In this document: one piece after another, positions 34,482 through 42,775 of the stretch
Layout: the number at the start of each line of letters is the position of its first letter
How positions within the stretch are numbered: the stretch's first letter is position 1
NCBI GenBank assembly: GCA_033344875.1
Contig: JAWPMO010000001.1
Span: forward strand, 1,761,595-1,825,594
DNA from: Ilumatobacteraceae bacterium
Lineage (GTDB): Bacteria > Actinomycetota > Acidimicrobiia > Acidimicrobiales > Ilumatobacteraceae
Length of the DNA: 64,000 nt
Reading direction: 5' to 3'
Notes under the pieces: model-generated
Database searches by the model: none
Seen by the model: only the letters and a program-made list of their open reading frames with translations
What the model was told of the DNA's origin: nothing
Program-made: the position numbers and the translations under genes

Positions 34482-35527
34482 CGTGCGATCTCCCTCGTCC
34501 GGAGCAGCACGATGAAGAACGGCGCTCCGATGAAGGCGGTCACGACGCCGATCGGGAGTTCGGCCGGCGCAGTGAGCGTCCGGCCGGGGATGTCGGCGAG
34601 GATCAGGAAGATCGCTCCGAACGCAATCGTCAACGGCAGGAGCCGTCGGTAGCTGGCACCGGCGAGCAGCCGGACGATGTGTGGTACGACGAGGCCGACG
34701 AACCCGATCAGACCGCTCACCGCGACGACGGCGGCGGTGCCGAGCGTGGCGGCGATCACGACGACGAGGCGGACGCGGGTGACCGGCACACCGAGCGTGA
34801 CGGCTTCGTCGTCGCCGACACGCAGCAGGTCGAGATGGCGCCGGTGGAAGAGCAACACACCGCAACTCACCAGCACGTAGGGGAACACCAGCCGGACATC
34901 GCTCCACGAAGCGGTCGAGAGCCGACCGAGGATCCAGTTGTAGACCTCGCGCACGACATCGGAGTTGCGCTGGAGCACGAAGGTCTGGATCGCAGTCAGC
35001 AGCGAGACCATCGCGACACCGGCGAGCACCAGGGTCGACGTACCGCGCAGCCCCCCGAACGAGGCGCCGACGAGGTAGGTCAACGCCACCGATCCGAGTG
35101 CGAACACGAACGCCACCGCGGGCACCGGGTCGACGATCCACGAGGCGCCGACGTCGCCCCAGATCGCGATCATGAGGGTCGCACCCAGCCCTGCACCCGC
35201 CGCTGCGCCGAGCAGGTACGGGTCGACGAGCGGATTCCGGAACACACCCTGGTAGCTCGCCCCGCCGACCGACAACATCGCCCCGACGAGACCGGCGAGC
35301 ACGACGCGCGGCATGCGGATGTTCCAGATGATCGACCACTCGAGGTCGCTGACGCCACTGTCGATCGAGATCAGCGGCAGGTGGTCGAGCAGTGCCAGCG
35401 GCACACGCCACCAGACCGGGCCCGCCGGTCCGATCATCGCACCGAGCAGCACCGCGAGGACGACGCCGATCGTGGCCGCGGGAAACCAGCCGATCGACGT
35501 CCGGCTGCGGTGCTGCTCGGTGGACAC
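34478..35527 (-). CDS. btuC: cobalamin/corrinoid ABC transporter permease
   Basis: 349-residue FecCD/BtuC-family permease with about ten membrane segments. Conserved stretches are WNIRMPRVVLAGLVGAMLSVGGASYQGVFRNPLVDPYLLG and the coupling region near VTLGVPVTRVRL (only short parts quoted here), with the late GLIGFVGLVVPHIVR motif. It starts at the GTG at 35527, 5 bp after btuF. It should form a homodimeric channel in the type II importer fold. Confidence 0.88.
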   Translation of the reverse strand: MSTEQHRSRTSIGWFPAATIGVVLAVLLGAMIGPAGPVWWRVPLALLDHLPLISIDSGVSDLEWSIIWNIRMPRVVLAGLVGAMLSVGGASYQGVFRNPLVDPYLLGAAAGAGLGATLMIAIWGDVGASWIVDPVPAVAFVFALGSVALTYLVGASFGGLRGTSTLVLAGVAMVSLLTAIQTFVLQRNSDVVREVYNWILGRLSTASWSDVRLVFPYVLVSCGVLLFHRRHLDLLRVGDDEAVTLGVPVTRVRLVVVIAATLGTAAVVAVSGLIGFVGLVVPHIVRLLAGASYRRLLPLTIAFGAIFLILADIPGRTLTAPAELPIGVVTAFIGAPFFIVLLRTREIAR

Positions 35528-35532
35528 GACGG

Positions 35533-36561
35533 TCAGCCGGCCGTCACGGAGTCGGCGACGACGGCGACACCCTCGCCGGCAGCCCGGAGGTGGTCGACGA
35601 TGCGCGGCCCCCAGCGGGAGGCGATGTCGTCGTCCATCTCGATCACGCCACCACCGGTCACGGCGTCGAGCGAACCCCAGCCGGGCCGGGCCGCGAGCGT
35701 CTCGGCGGTCTCACCGCAATACTTCGTACACGCCAGGAAGATCAGGTCGGGGTTCTCGTCGATGATGTACTCGGCGTTGAGCTGCGGGTACGGGTTGCCC
35801 TCCCCCACGGCATCGGCGATGTTGACCAGCCCGATCTCCGCGTAGACGGCCCCGATGAACGTGTCGCTCGTGACGGAGAAGAACGTCGCGTCGAGTTCGT
35901 GGTAGTAGGTCAGCGGAGTCTCGAGCTCCGGCAAGCCGGCCTTGACCTCGGCGACATCCTGCTGCATCTCGGCGACCAGTTGTGCGGCCTCGGCCACATG
36001 CCCGGTGGCGGCACCGAGCTGCTCGATCTGCGTGTAGACGTCGTCGAACGACGAGGCTGCCGGACCTTCCCACCGGGGGATCTCTAGCGTGTCGAGCTGA
36101 TCGAGCAGCGCCGGGTTCGTGCCGTCGGTGACGACCAGGTCGGGCTCCAGCCCGGCGATCGCCTCGACGTTCGGCTCGAAGCCGGACAGACCGGACATCT
36201 TCTCGGCGGCCTCGGCCGGGAAGTTCGAGAAGTCGTCGACGGCCAGCACCTGGTCGCCCGCCCCGATCGCATAGAGCATCTCGGTCGCCGTCGGCGAGAG
36301 CGAGATGATCGCCTGCGGCGTGGAGCTCTCGTCCGGCTCGGTCGTCGTGGGCTCGGTGGTGGTGGGCTCGGTCGTCGCCGGCGCCGTGGTGTCGGGCTCG
36401 GTGGTCGCCGGCGTCTCGGGCTCGGTCGTGGTTGGCGCCGCCCCGTCGGACTGTTCCACCGACTCGACGGCCGAGCCGTCGGAGCCGGCGGTTCCGTCGT
36501 CGCCACAGGCGGCGAGCACGAGTGCCAGGCCGGCGATCCCGGCCAGGGTCTTGATCTTCAT
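35533..36561 (-). CDS. btuF: cobalamin/corrinoid-binding lipoprotein
   Basis: 342-residue helical-backbone metal-receptor protein. The signal MKIKTLAGIAGLALVLAAC has a lipobox, followed by a Thr/Pro/Glu-rich linker of about 55 residues. The binding domain opens with IISLSPTATEMLYAIGAGDQ, typical of BtuF and FecB relatives. The ATG at 36561 is preceded by GGAGGAAA. The cobalamin riboswitch directly upstream supports corrinoid specificity. Confidence 0.87.
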   Translation of the reverse strand: MKIKTLAGIAGLALVLAACGDDGTAGSDGSAVESVEQSDGAAPTTTEPETPATTEPDTTAPATTEPTTTEPTTTEPDESSTPQAIISLSPTATEMLYAIGAGDQVLAVDDFSNFPAEAAEKMSGLSGFEPNVEAIAGLEPDLVVTDGTNPALLDQLDTLEIPRWEGPAASSFDDVYTQIEQLGAATGHVAEAAQLVAEMQQDVAEVKAGLPELETPLTYYHELDATFFSVTSDTFIGAVYAEIGLVNIADAVGEGNPYPQLNAEYIIDENPDLIFLACTKYCGETAETLAARPGWGSLDAVTGGGVIEMDDDIASRWGPRIVDHLRAAGEGVAVVADSVTAG

Positions 36562-36651
36562 GGGTTTCCTCCACATCGGGAGGACAAGTGGGTCAGAGAC
36601 CGGCGGACCGATCTGCGAACCGCCCTTGCCTCGAGGGTCTAGGTTTCGCGC

Positions 36652-36768
36652 ACCGAAGGGTCGACCGGGCTCGTCCGAATCGTGTTCGGAACCACCGTTG
36701 CGGGACAGCGCCGGGATCTCACCGGACTTCGCACCGACTGTGCGGATCGGACGATACACCTTCGAGCG
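36652..36768 (-). ncRNA. cobalamin riboswitch
   Basis: On the minus strand upstream of btuF, the conserved B12-box region is seen: GGTGCGAAGTCCGGTGAGAT near 36715-36735, then CCCGGCGCTGTCCCGCAACG. The closing P1 helix can form between CGAAGG near 36760 and CCTTCG near 36655. The usual GCCACTG core appears as GCAACGG and the GAGCCAGGAGACC part as GAGCCCGGTCGACC, so it is a variant of the AdoCbl type. A tail of about 90 nt separates it from the btuF start, room for an expression platform. Confidence 0.85.
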
Positions 36769-36802
36769 CGACATCGTCGCGTCCAATAGGCTCGCCGCCC
36801 TG

Positions 36803-37387
36803 ATGGCTGACGAACCGACCGCAACGACCGACGCACTCGAAGACGACCCACGACCCGACGGCCTCCGATCGGCCACGTCGCTGGTGTTGGTGAACACCGG
36901 CAACGGCAAGGGCAAGAGTTCGTCGGCGTTCGGCATGATGCTGCGCGCCGTGGCCGTCGACTGGCCCGTCGCGGTCATCCAGTTCGTGAAGAGCGGCAAC
37001 TGGAAGGTCGGCGAGGAGAAGATGGGTCGGCAGCTCGGTGTCGACTGGCAGTCGTTCGGCGACGGGTTCACGTGGGACTCCGACAACCTCGACAACGACA
37101 AGGCCCACGCCAACGAGGGGTGGAGCGCGGCGAAGGCGGCGATCCTGGCGGGCGACCACCGACTCGTGATCCTCGACGAGCTGACCTATCTGTGCACGTG
37201 GGGCTGGATCGACCAGGCCGACGTGATCGACACGATCACCAACCGACCGGAACACGTCAACATCATCGTGACCGGTCGCGACGCGCCGGACGAGCTGATC
37301 GAGATCGCCGACACGGTCACGGAGATGACCGAGGTCAAACACGCCTACCAGCAGGGCATTCGCGCCAAGCGCGGCATCGACTACTGA
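36803..37387 (+). CDS. cobO: cob(I)alamin adenosyltransferase, CobO/BtuR type
   Basis: 194 residues. Nucleotide-binding loop NTGNGKGKSSSAFGMMLRAV (about 31-50), FVKSGNWKVGE, LVILDELTYLCTWGW and the C-terminal TEVKHAYQQGIRAKRGIDY are all characteristic. It attaches the 5'-deoxyadenosyl group to cob(I)alamin or cobinamide, the form needed by methylmalonyl-CoA mutase. The gene is divergent from btuF and 1 bp before cobU. The ATG is 35 bp from the outer edge of the riboswitch, so the divergent promoters are tightly packed. Confidence 0.92.
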   Translation: MADEPTATTDALEDDPRPDGLRSATSLVLVNTGNGKGKSSSAFGMMLRAVAVDWPVAVIQFVKSGNWKVGEEKMGRQLGVDWQSFGDGFTWDSDNLDNDKAHANEGWSAAKAAILAGDHRLVILDELTYLCTWGWIDQADVIDTITNRPEHVNIIVTGRDAPDELIEIADTVTEMTEVKHAYQQGIRAKRGIDY

Positions 37388-37388
37388 C

Positions 37389-37922
37389 ATGTTGACGGTC
37401 CTGCTCGGTGGCGCACGCTCCGGCAAGAGCACCGCCGCGTTGCGGCTCGCGAACCGCGCGACCGGGCCGGTCTGCTTCATCGCGACGAGCCCGCGCATCG
37501 ACGGTGACGACGACCTGAATGCCCGGATCGATGCGCACCGCGACGAGCGCCCCGACGGCTGGCGCACGATCGAGGCCGAACTCGATGTCGCCGGAGCGCT
37601 GCGTGAGGCCGGCGACGCCTTCGTCGTGATCGACTGTCTGACCGTGTGGCTCGGCAACCTGATGCATCACGGTCGGACCGACGACGAGGTCGCCGACGCG
37701 TCTGTCGCCGCGCTCCGCGTCGCGGCCGCCCGCGACGCCGACACGGTGGTCGTCACCAACGAGGTCGGGATGGGAATCGTCCCCGTCGACGCGATGACCC
37801 GCCGGTACCGCGACCTGCTCGGACGCGTCAACCAGCAGTGGGTCGAGGCGTCCGACGAGGCGTTGCTCCTGGTCGCCGGACGGGCGCTGCCGCTGACCGA
37901 TCTCGGGGCGACGCCGACGTGA
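37389..37922 (+). CDS. cobU: adenosylcobinamide kinase/guanylyltransferase
   Basis: 177 residues. P-loop LGGARSGKSTAAL, the RxxRID-like ATSPRIDGDDDLNARIDAHRDERPDGWRT region (quoted in part: RIDAHRDERP), VVIDCLTVWLGNL and VVTNEVGMGIVP are in family order. It phosphorylates adenosylcobinamide and adds GMP, preparing the nucleotide loop. The stop overlaps cobT as GTGA. Confidence 0.9.
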   Translation: MLTVLLGGARSGKSTAALRLANRATGPVCFIATSPRIDGDDDLNARIDAHRDERPDGWRTIEAELDVAGALREAGDAFVVIDCLTVWLGNLMHHGRTDDEVADASVAALRVAAARDADTVVVTNEVGMGIVPVDAMTRRYRDLLGRVNQQWVEASDEALLLVAGRALPLTDLGATPT

Positions 37923-38920
37923 GCGACCTGATCCGTTCGCTCCTCGTCGACCTGCCCGGCGCCGACACCGACGCGGCCGCCGCAGTGCGCGCACGTGCGG
38001 AGCAGGTGTTGCGACCGACCGGTGCGCTGCAACGGCTCGACGACGTCGCCGCCCACATGGCGGCGTGGCAGGCCGGCGACGTGCCGACCGCCGACCGACC
38101 GTCGGTGCTGGTGTTCGCGGCCGACCACGGCGTCACGGTGGCCGGGGTCAGCAACTACCCGGCCGACGTGACGGCGGCGATGCTCGCCGCCGTACGGGCC
38201 GGCAAGGCGACCGTGAACGCGTTCGCACGGGCTGCCGGTGCAACCGTCGCCGTGTTCGACGTCGGCGTCGGCGACCCGACCGGCGACATCCGGACGGAGT
38301 CGGCGTTGTCACCGGAGCGTCTCGACCGCGTCGCCAGTATCGCGATTGCGGCCGTCGACGAAGCAGCCGCGGCGGGCGCCGACGTCATCGCGCTCGGCGA
38401 ACTGGGGATCGGCAACACCACCATCTCCGCCGCACTTCCCGCGGCACTGATCGGCGGCGACGTCGTTCGATGGGTCGGCCGCGGCACCGGCGTCGACGAC
38501 GAGGGGCTCGCCCGAAAACGGGCGGCCGTCGAAGCAGCCGTACGACGAATCGCCCACGTCGACGACCCGATCGAGGTGATGCGGGAGATCGGCGGCGCCG
38601 AACACGCGGCGATGGCCGTGGCATGCGTGCGTGCACGCCACCATCGGATCCCCGTGGTGCTCGACGGGTACATCACCGCATCGGCCGTGCTGCCGATGCA
38701 CGTCGCGCTCCCCGGTGCGCTCGACCACTGCGTCGTCGGCCACCTGTCGTCCGAGCCAGGCCACCGGCTGATCGTCGAACACCTCGGCATGGAACCGCTG
38801 CTCGACCTGGGGATGCGGCTCGGCGAGGGCAGCGGTGCGGTCGCCGCGCTGCCGCTGGTCCGGATGGCCTGCACGGGGGTCGTCGACGTACCGACGTTCG
38901 AGGAGTGGTTCGGAGCGTGA
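37919..38920 (+). CDS. cobT: nicotinate-nucleotide-dimethylbenzimidazole phosphoribosyltransferase
   Basis: 333 residues. VLVFAADHGVTVAGVSNYP, LGELGIGNTTISAAL, PVVLDGYITASAVL and the C-terminal LDLGMRLGEGSGAVAALPLVR with the catalytic Glu are typical. It makes alpha-ribazole phosphate, the lower ligand. The GTG start at 37919 overlaps cobU and the stop overlaps cobS as GTGA, so the whole operon is translationally linked. Confidence 0.92.
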   Translation: MSDLIRSLLVDLPGADTDAAAAVRARAEQVLRPTGALQRLDDVAAHMAAWQAGDVPTADRPSVLVFAADHGVTVAGVSNYPADVTAAMLAAVRAGKATVNAFARAAGATVAVFDVGVGDPTGDIRTESALSPERLDRVASIAIAAVDEAAAAGADVIALGELGIGNTTISAALPAALIGGDVVRWVGRGTGVDDEGLARKRAAVEAAVRRIAHVDDPIEVMREIGGAEHAAMAVACVRARHHRIPVVLDGYITASAVLPMHVALPGALDHCVVGHLSSEPGHRLIVEHLGMEPLLDLGMRLGEGSGAVAALPLVRMACTGVVDVPTFEEWFGA

Positions 38921-39669
38921 GCGGATTCCTCGGTGCCGTTCAGTTCCTGACCAGGGTGCCGATCCGCTTGCGCGCCCCGGTCGACCATGCCCGGGTCGTG
39001 CCGTGGTTCGGCGTCGTCGGGGTGCTGATCGGTGCAGCCGTCGGCGGGGTCGCCGCGGGGCTCACCGAACTCGTACCCGTCGCCGTGGCGGCGGCCTGCG
39101 CGGTCGCCGCCGGCCTGCTGATCACGGGCGCGTTCCACGAGGACGGGCTCGCCGACATCGCCGACGCCTTCGGCGGCGGGTGGACGGTCGAGCGTCGGCT
39201 TGAGATCCTGAAGGACTCGCGACACGGCACCTACGGCGTCGCTGCGCTCTCGTCGTCGATCGTGCTGCGCGTCGTGTGCGCCGCGTCGATCGCCGGCCCG
39301 GCCGCGCTGTTCGCTGCGTTCGTGGCGGCACACGGTCTCGGGCGCGTCTCGGCGGTCGCCGCGATGAAGGCCGCACCGCCGGCGACCGAGAGCGGGCTCG
39401 GGGTGAGCGCTGTGTCGTCGCTGCGTGCGGCGCCGACGATCGTCGGTCTCACCACCGCCACCGGAGCGGTCGCCCTCGTCTCGGGCTGGTGGGTGCTCCC
39501 ATTCCTCGGTGCGGCCGTCGTCGGCACCGCCGCGGTCGTCGCACTCGCGGTCCGCAAGATCGGCGGACTGGCCGGCGACGTCCTCGGTGCCGTCGAGCAG
39601 ATCGTCGAGTGCCTGGTGCTCGTCGTCGCCACCGGGATTGCGCAGCGGTACGACGTCTGGTGGACCTGA
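38917..39669 (+). CDS. cobS: adenosylcobinamide-GDP ribazoletransferase
   Basis: 250-residue integral membrane enzyme with about six to seven hydrophobic segments. FLTRVPIRL at the N-terminus and the acidic metal motif FHEDGLADIADAFGGG (about 67-82) followed by RLEILKDSRHGTYG are the family signature. It joins adenosylcobinamide-GDP to alpha-ribazole phosphate to complete the corrinoid. Together with CobO, CobU and CobT it gives salvage of cobinamide, but no ring-building cob/cbi genes are nearby. Confidence 0.9.
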   Translation: MSGFLGAVQFLTRVPIRLRAPVDHARVVPWFGVVGVLIGAAVGGVAAGLTELVPVAVAAACAVAAGLLITGAFHEDGLADIADAFGGGWTVERRLEILKDSRHGTYGVAALSSSIVLRVVCAASIAGPAALFAAFVAAHGLGRVSAVAAMKAAPPATESGLGVSAVSSLRAAPTIVGLTTATGAVALVSGWWVLPFLGAAVVGTAAVVALAVRKIGGLAGDVLGAVEQIVECLVLVVATGIAQRYDVWWT

Positions 39670-39708
39670 CGTCGTGACACCGACACCGGAGAAACGTACG
39701 CTCTGCCC

Positions 39709-40056
39709 ATGAGTCGGGGCCGGAGATTGATCGACCGCTTCTACGAGTTGTTGGGTGCCGGCGACGTCGCCGGCCTGACCGGTCTCTACGGCGACGGCGC
39801 CCAGATCGTCAGGTTCGACGAGGTGGCTGCGACGAGCGACGAGATCAGCGCCTACCTCGACGCCTTCCTCCGACGCCACCACAACTGCTCGCTCCGATCG
39901 ATCGACCAGTTCCGCGAGACCGACGACATCGTGATGTGGGACGCGATGCTCGACACCGACGACGGCGTCCTGCAATCGACCCACGTCGTCGTCCTCGCCA
40001 CGGACGGAACCATCCACCGCCATGTTCCCCACATGCGCGGATACTGGGGCTCATGA
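39709..40056 (+). CDS. NTF2/SnoaL-like small protein
   Basis: 115 residues with the NTF2-like opening LIDRFYELLGAGDVAGLTGLYGDGAQIVRFDE (quoted in part: RFYELLGAGD) and the sheet region VVVLATDGTIHRHVPHMRGYWG. No catalytic residues can be assigned with confidence. It overlaps the bicupin gene as ATGA, so the two probably act in one pathway or complex. Function unknown. Confidence 0.72.
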   Translation: MSRGRRLIDRFYELLGAGDVAGLTGLYGDGAQIVRFDEVAATSDEISAYLDAFLRRHHNCSLRSIDQFRETDDIVMWDAMLDTDDGVLQSTHVVVLATDGTIHRHVPHMRGYWGS

Positions 40057-41120
40057 CCGACGCTCACGTGTTGGTCGAGACGGATCGGTTCGCCGACGAT
40101 CTCACCGCGCTGACCACCGAGTTCGGCTTTCGGGTCGACGTGATCCACCCCGCCGATGCTCCCGCGTCCGCGGTGGTGTCCGGCCACGGACTCCGCCTGC
40201 GCCTGGAGCAGGCGACGACACCGCGGCCGGTGACCATCCTGGTCCTCACCGACGACCCGGCCGCACCCCGCATGCTGCCCGGTGGTTCGGTCATCGAGCG
40301 CCGGCCGCGCACGACCGGGTACGAACTGCCCGACAACCGACCATCGCTCACCGTCAGCCGGAACACCGACGAGTCCGGCGTCGGGCGCGCCGGCATGCGG
40401 TACCGGGACCTCATCCCCGACCGATGGGGAGGGCGCTTCATCGCCTCGCACATCACGATCCCCGAGGGCGGCCCGGTGCCCGACTACGTGCACTTCCACA
40501 AGATCAGGTTCCAGATGATCTTCGTGAAATCGGGCTGGGTGCGTCTGGTGTACGAAGATCAAGGCGAGCCGTTCACCATGCAGACCGGCGACTGCGTGCT
40601 CCAACCCCCGGAGATCCGGCATCGTGTCCTGGAGAGCTCCGCCGGCCTCGAGGTCGTCGAGATCGGCTGTCCGGCCGAACACGAGACGATCGCCGACTGG
40701 TCGATGCCGCTTCCGACGGGTGTGGCCGATCCCGGTCGGGACTTCGATGGCCAACGTTTCGTCCGCCACATCGCCGAGGGTGCTCCGTACGCCCCGTGGC
40801 GCGTCGGCGGCTGGGAGTACCGTGACACCGGGATCGGTGGTGCCACCGACGGCCTGGCGGGGGCACGCGTGGCCCGACCCACCGGTCGGCCGGGCACCGT
40901 TCAGGTCGGTTGGATCTCGCATGACACCGAGTTCGCGCAGCTCGTGGTGTTGAGGGGCAGCGTCACGTTCGAGGCCGACGGCGCCGACCCGGTCGGGCTC
41001 GGCGACGGTGACAGCGTCGCGATTCCCGCAGCCACCCGCTACCGGCTCGCCGACCCGTCGGCCGACTGCGAGCTCCTCGACGTCACCCTGCCGGCGGCGT
41101 TCGAGGTCGTCACCGGCTGA
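40053..41120 (+). CDS. bicupin-like protein with extra N-terminal domain
   Basis: 355 residues. The first about 80 residues resemble a glyoxalase-like half domain (FADDLTALTTEFGFRVDVIHP). Two cupin barrels follow: the first has PDYVHFHKIRFQMIFVKSGWV with metal His residues and PPEIRHRVLESSAG; the second has the degenerate FAQLVVLRGSVTFEADG. Length and layout recall bicupin isomerases or dioxygenases. It overlaps the NTF2-like gene at its start and the convergent hydrolase gene by 11 bp at its end. Substrate unknown. Confidence 0.7.
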   Translation: MTDAHVLVETDRFADDLTALTTEFGFRVDVIHPADAPASAVVSGHGLRLRLEQATTPRPVTILVLTDDPAAPRMLPGGSVIERRPRTTGYELPDNRPSLTVSRNTDESGVGRAGMRYRDLIPDRWGGRFIASHITIPEGGPVPDYVHFHKIRFQMIFVKSGWVRLVYEDQGEPFTMQTGDCVLQPPEIRHRVLESSAGLEVVEIGCPAEHETIADWSMPLPTGVADPGRDFDGQRFVRHIAEGAPYAPWRVGGWEYRDTGIGGATDGLAGARVARPTGRPGTVQVGWISHDTEFAQLVVLRGSVTFEADGADPVGLGDGDSVAIPAATRYRLADPSADCELLDVTLPAAFEVVTG

Positions 41121-42306
41121 GCCACTCGAGCGCCAGCGCGGCGGTCCAGCTGAAGTCGTCGGCACCCAACCCGTCGCCTGAGAGCGGATCGAAGTATTCG
41201 CGACATCCGTGCCGCTCGATCAGGTCGAGCGTCGGTTCGCGCAACCGACCGCCGAGCGCGCCGTCCATCAACCAGTTGACGTTGACCCACGTCGGGCCGC
41301 GCCAGTAGCCGACCGGATCGAACGCCGGGTCGTGCGGTGAGGTGGTCGGGACCGGAAACGGTGTCGAGAAGTCGCGGGTGAGCCCCGCTCGGACCGCCGA
41401 CGCCACCGACTCGGGCAGGTCGACCAGCAGCGGCAGGTACGCCGAGATGACATTCGCCGAGCCGTGGCGACCCGTCGACGCGTCCAGGAACACGAAGCGG
41501 CCGAGCGCGTCGTCCCAGAGGTGCTCGACGAGACCCGCGGCCACCCGGTCCCGACGACGACGCGCCGCGGCGGCGACGTCGGCCTCGCCGACGACGTCGG
41601 CGATCGCCGCGAGTTCACCGTCGGCCCAGGCGAGGATCGCCGACATCCCCGGGTCGTAGACGGCGAACGAACCGAGCCCGAACCCGTTGGCGGCGATCTC
41701 CGTCACGAGCGCGGCATAGCGGCGATAGTCGTCGTCGGTCGGACGCTGCGCAGCGTCGGCGACGTGCTGCTGGTCGACACGTTCGAACGGTGGGGCGAGG
41801 TCCGGGTCGATCCGCTTCATCGCCGCGTTCCACGCCGGGCTGTTGTCCATGCCGCTCTCCCACGGGTGCCCCACGGCCACGAGTCCGAGGTTCGACGGGT
41901 CGCGGGCGGTCAGGAACCACTCGTGCGACCGGACGATCGGCGCGATCAGGGAACGCACGCGTTCGGGGTCGCCGCCTCGGTCGAGGATCCGGCGCGCCGC
42001 CGCTGCCCACACCGGTGGCTGACTGATGCTCGACCGGTCGTCGGTCCCCCAGAACGCGGGGCCCGGGAAGTAGACGCCGGTCGGATCGTGGAACCTGATG
42101 TGCGGAATTCGGCCGTCGGGCCACGCACCCCCCAACAGCGTCTCGAGTTCGACGAGCGCTCGGTCGACGTCGATCACCGACCAGCCGATCGCCGCGAAGG
42201 CCGAGTCCCACGCCCACTGGTGGGGGTACAGGTGGCCGGCCGGCACGGTGTACCGCCCTCGGTCGTTGGCTCGAAGTACCGCGGTGGCGCGTTCGAAGAG
42301 GTTCAC
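41110..42306 (-). CDS. GH63-clan glycoside hydrolase (mannosyl-/glucosylglycerate hydrolase-like)
   Basis: 398 residues from GTG at 42306, with an (alpha/alpha)6-barrel signature. HQWAWDSAFAAIGW near the N-terminus, SISQPPVWAAAARR, HPWESGMDNSPAWNAAMKR with the likely catalytic Asp, and late YWRGPTWVNVNWLMDGAL and DDFSWTAALALEWL match the MGH1-like family. The family hydrolyses glucosyl- or mannosyl-glycerate, compatible solutes of actinobacteria, or related glycosides. There is no signal peptide, so it acts in the cytoplasm. Substrate choice is inference. Confidence 0.82.
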   Translation of the reverse strand: MNLFERATAVLRANDRGRYTVPAGHLYPHQWAWDSAFAAIGWSVIDVDRALVELETLLGGAWPDGRIPHIRFHDPTGVYFPGPAFWGTDDRSSISQPPVWAAAARRILDRGGDPERVRSLIAPIVRSHEWFLTARDPSNLGLVAVGHPWESGMDNSPAWNAAMKRIDPDLAPPFERVDQQHVADAAQRPTDDDYRRYAALVTEIAANGFGLGSFAVYDPGMSAILAWADGELAAIADVVGEADVAAAARRRRDRVAAGLVEHLWDDALGRFVFLDASTGRHGSANVISAYLPLLVDLPESVASAVRAGLTRDFSTPFPVPTTSPHDPAFDPVGYWRGPTWVNVNWLMDGALGGRLREPTLDLIERHGCREYFDPLSGDGLGADDFSWTAALALEWLSR

Positions 42307-42362
42307 CCGCCGATCCTCGCGCACCCCTCGACACTTCATCACCCCGGGCGTACGGTGGCGAC

Positions 42363-42764
42363 ATGAGCCTGGGCGACGAGAAGTACGTGCTGTTGACCAC
42401 CTTCAAGCGCGACGGTACGCCCGTCTCGACTCCGGTCTGGTCGGTGCCGCTCGACGGCGACACGTTCGGGTTCTGGACCAGTTCCGGGTCGGGGAAGGCC
42501 AAACGACTGGCGCACACCGAGCGGGTCACGGTCCAGCCGTGCGACGCTCGCGGCAAGGTCAAGGCGGGTACGTCACCGACCGAGGCGACCGCGCGACTCG
42601 TCGCCGGCGACGACATGGAGGCCATCCGGCGCGGCGTGACGGAGAAGTACGGCCTCATGACCAAGATCACCAAGCTGCTCGGCAAGATCGGCGGTCTGAT
42701 CAAGCGCAACCCGATCCCCTACGGCGACCGCGGCGTCATCATCACACCGAACACCGGGCGGTAG
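42363..42764 (+). CDS. PPOX-class F420-dependent oxidoreductase
   Basis: 133 residues of the split-beta-barrel flavin/F420-binding fold. YVLLTTFKRDGTPVSTPVWS at the start and FWTSSGSGKAKRLAHTERVTVQPCDARGK with the basic cofactor-binding residues are the known TIGR03666-like signature. It would reduce an unknown substrate using F420H2. It is divergent from the glycoside hydrolase, 56 bp away, and 11 bp before a DUF368 gene. Confidence 0.85.
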   Translation: MSLGDEKYVLLTTFKRDGTPVSTPVWSVPLDGDTFGFWTSSGSGKAKRLAHTERVTVQPCDARGKVKAGTSPTEATARLVAGDDMEAIRRGVTEKYGLMTKITKLLGKIGGLIKRNPIPYGDRGVIITPNTGR

Positions 42765-42775
42765 CCTCGCCACTC

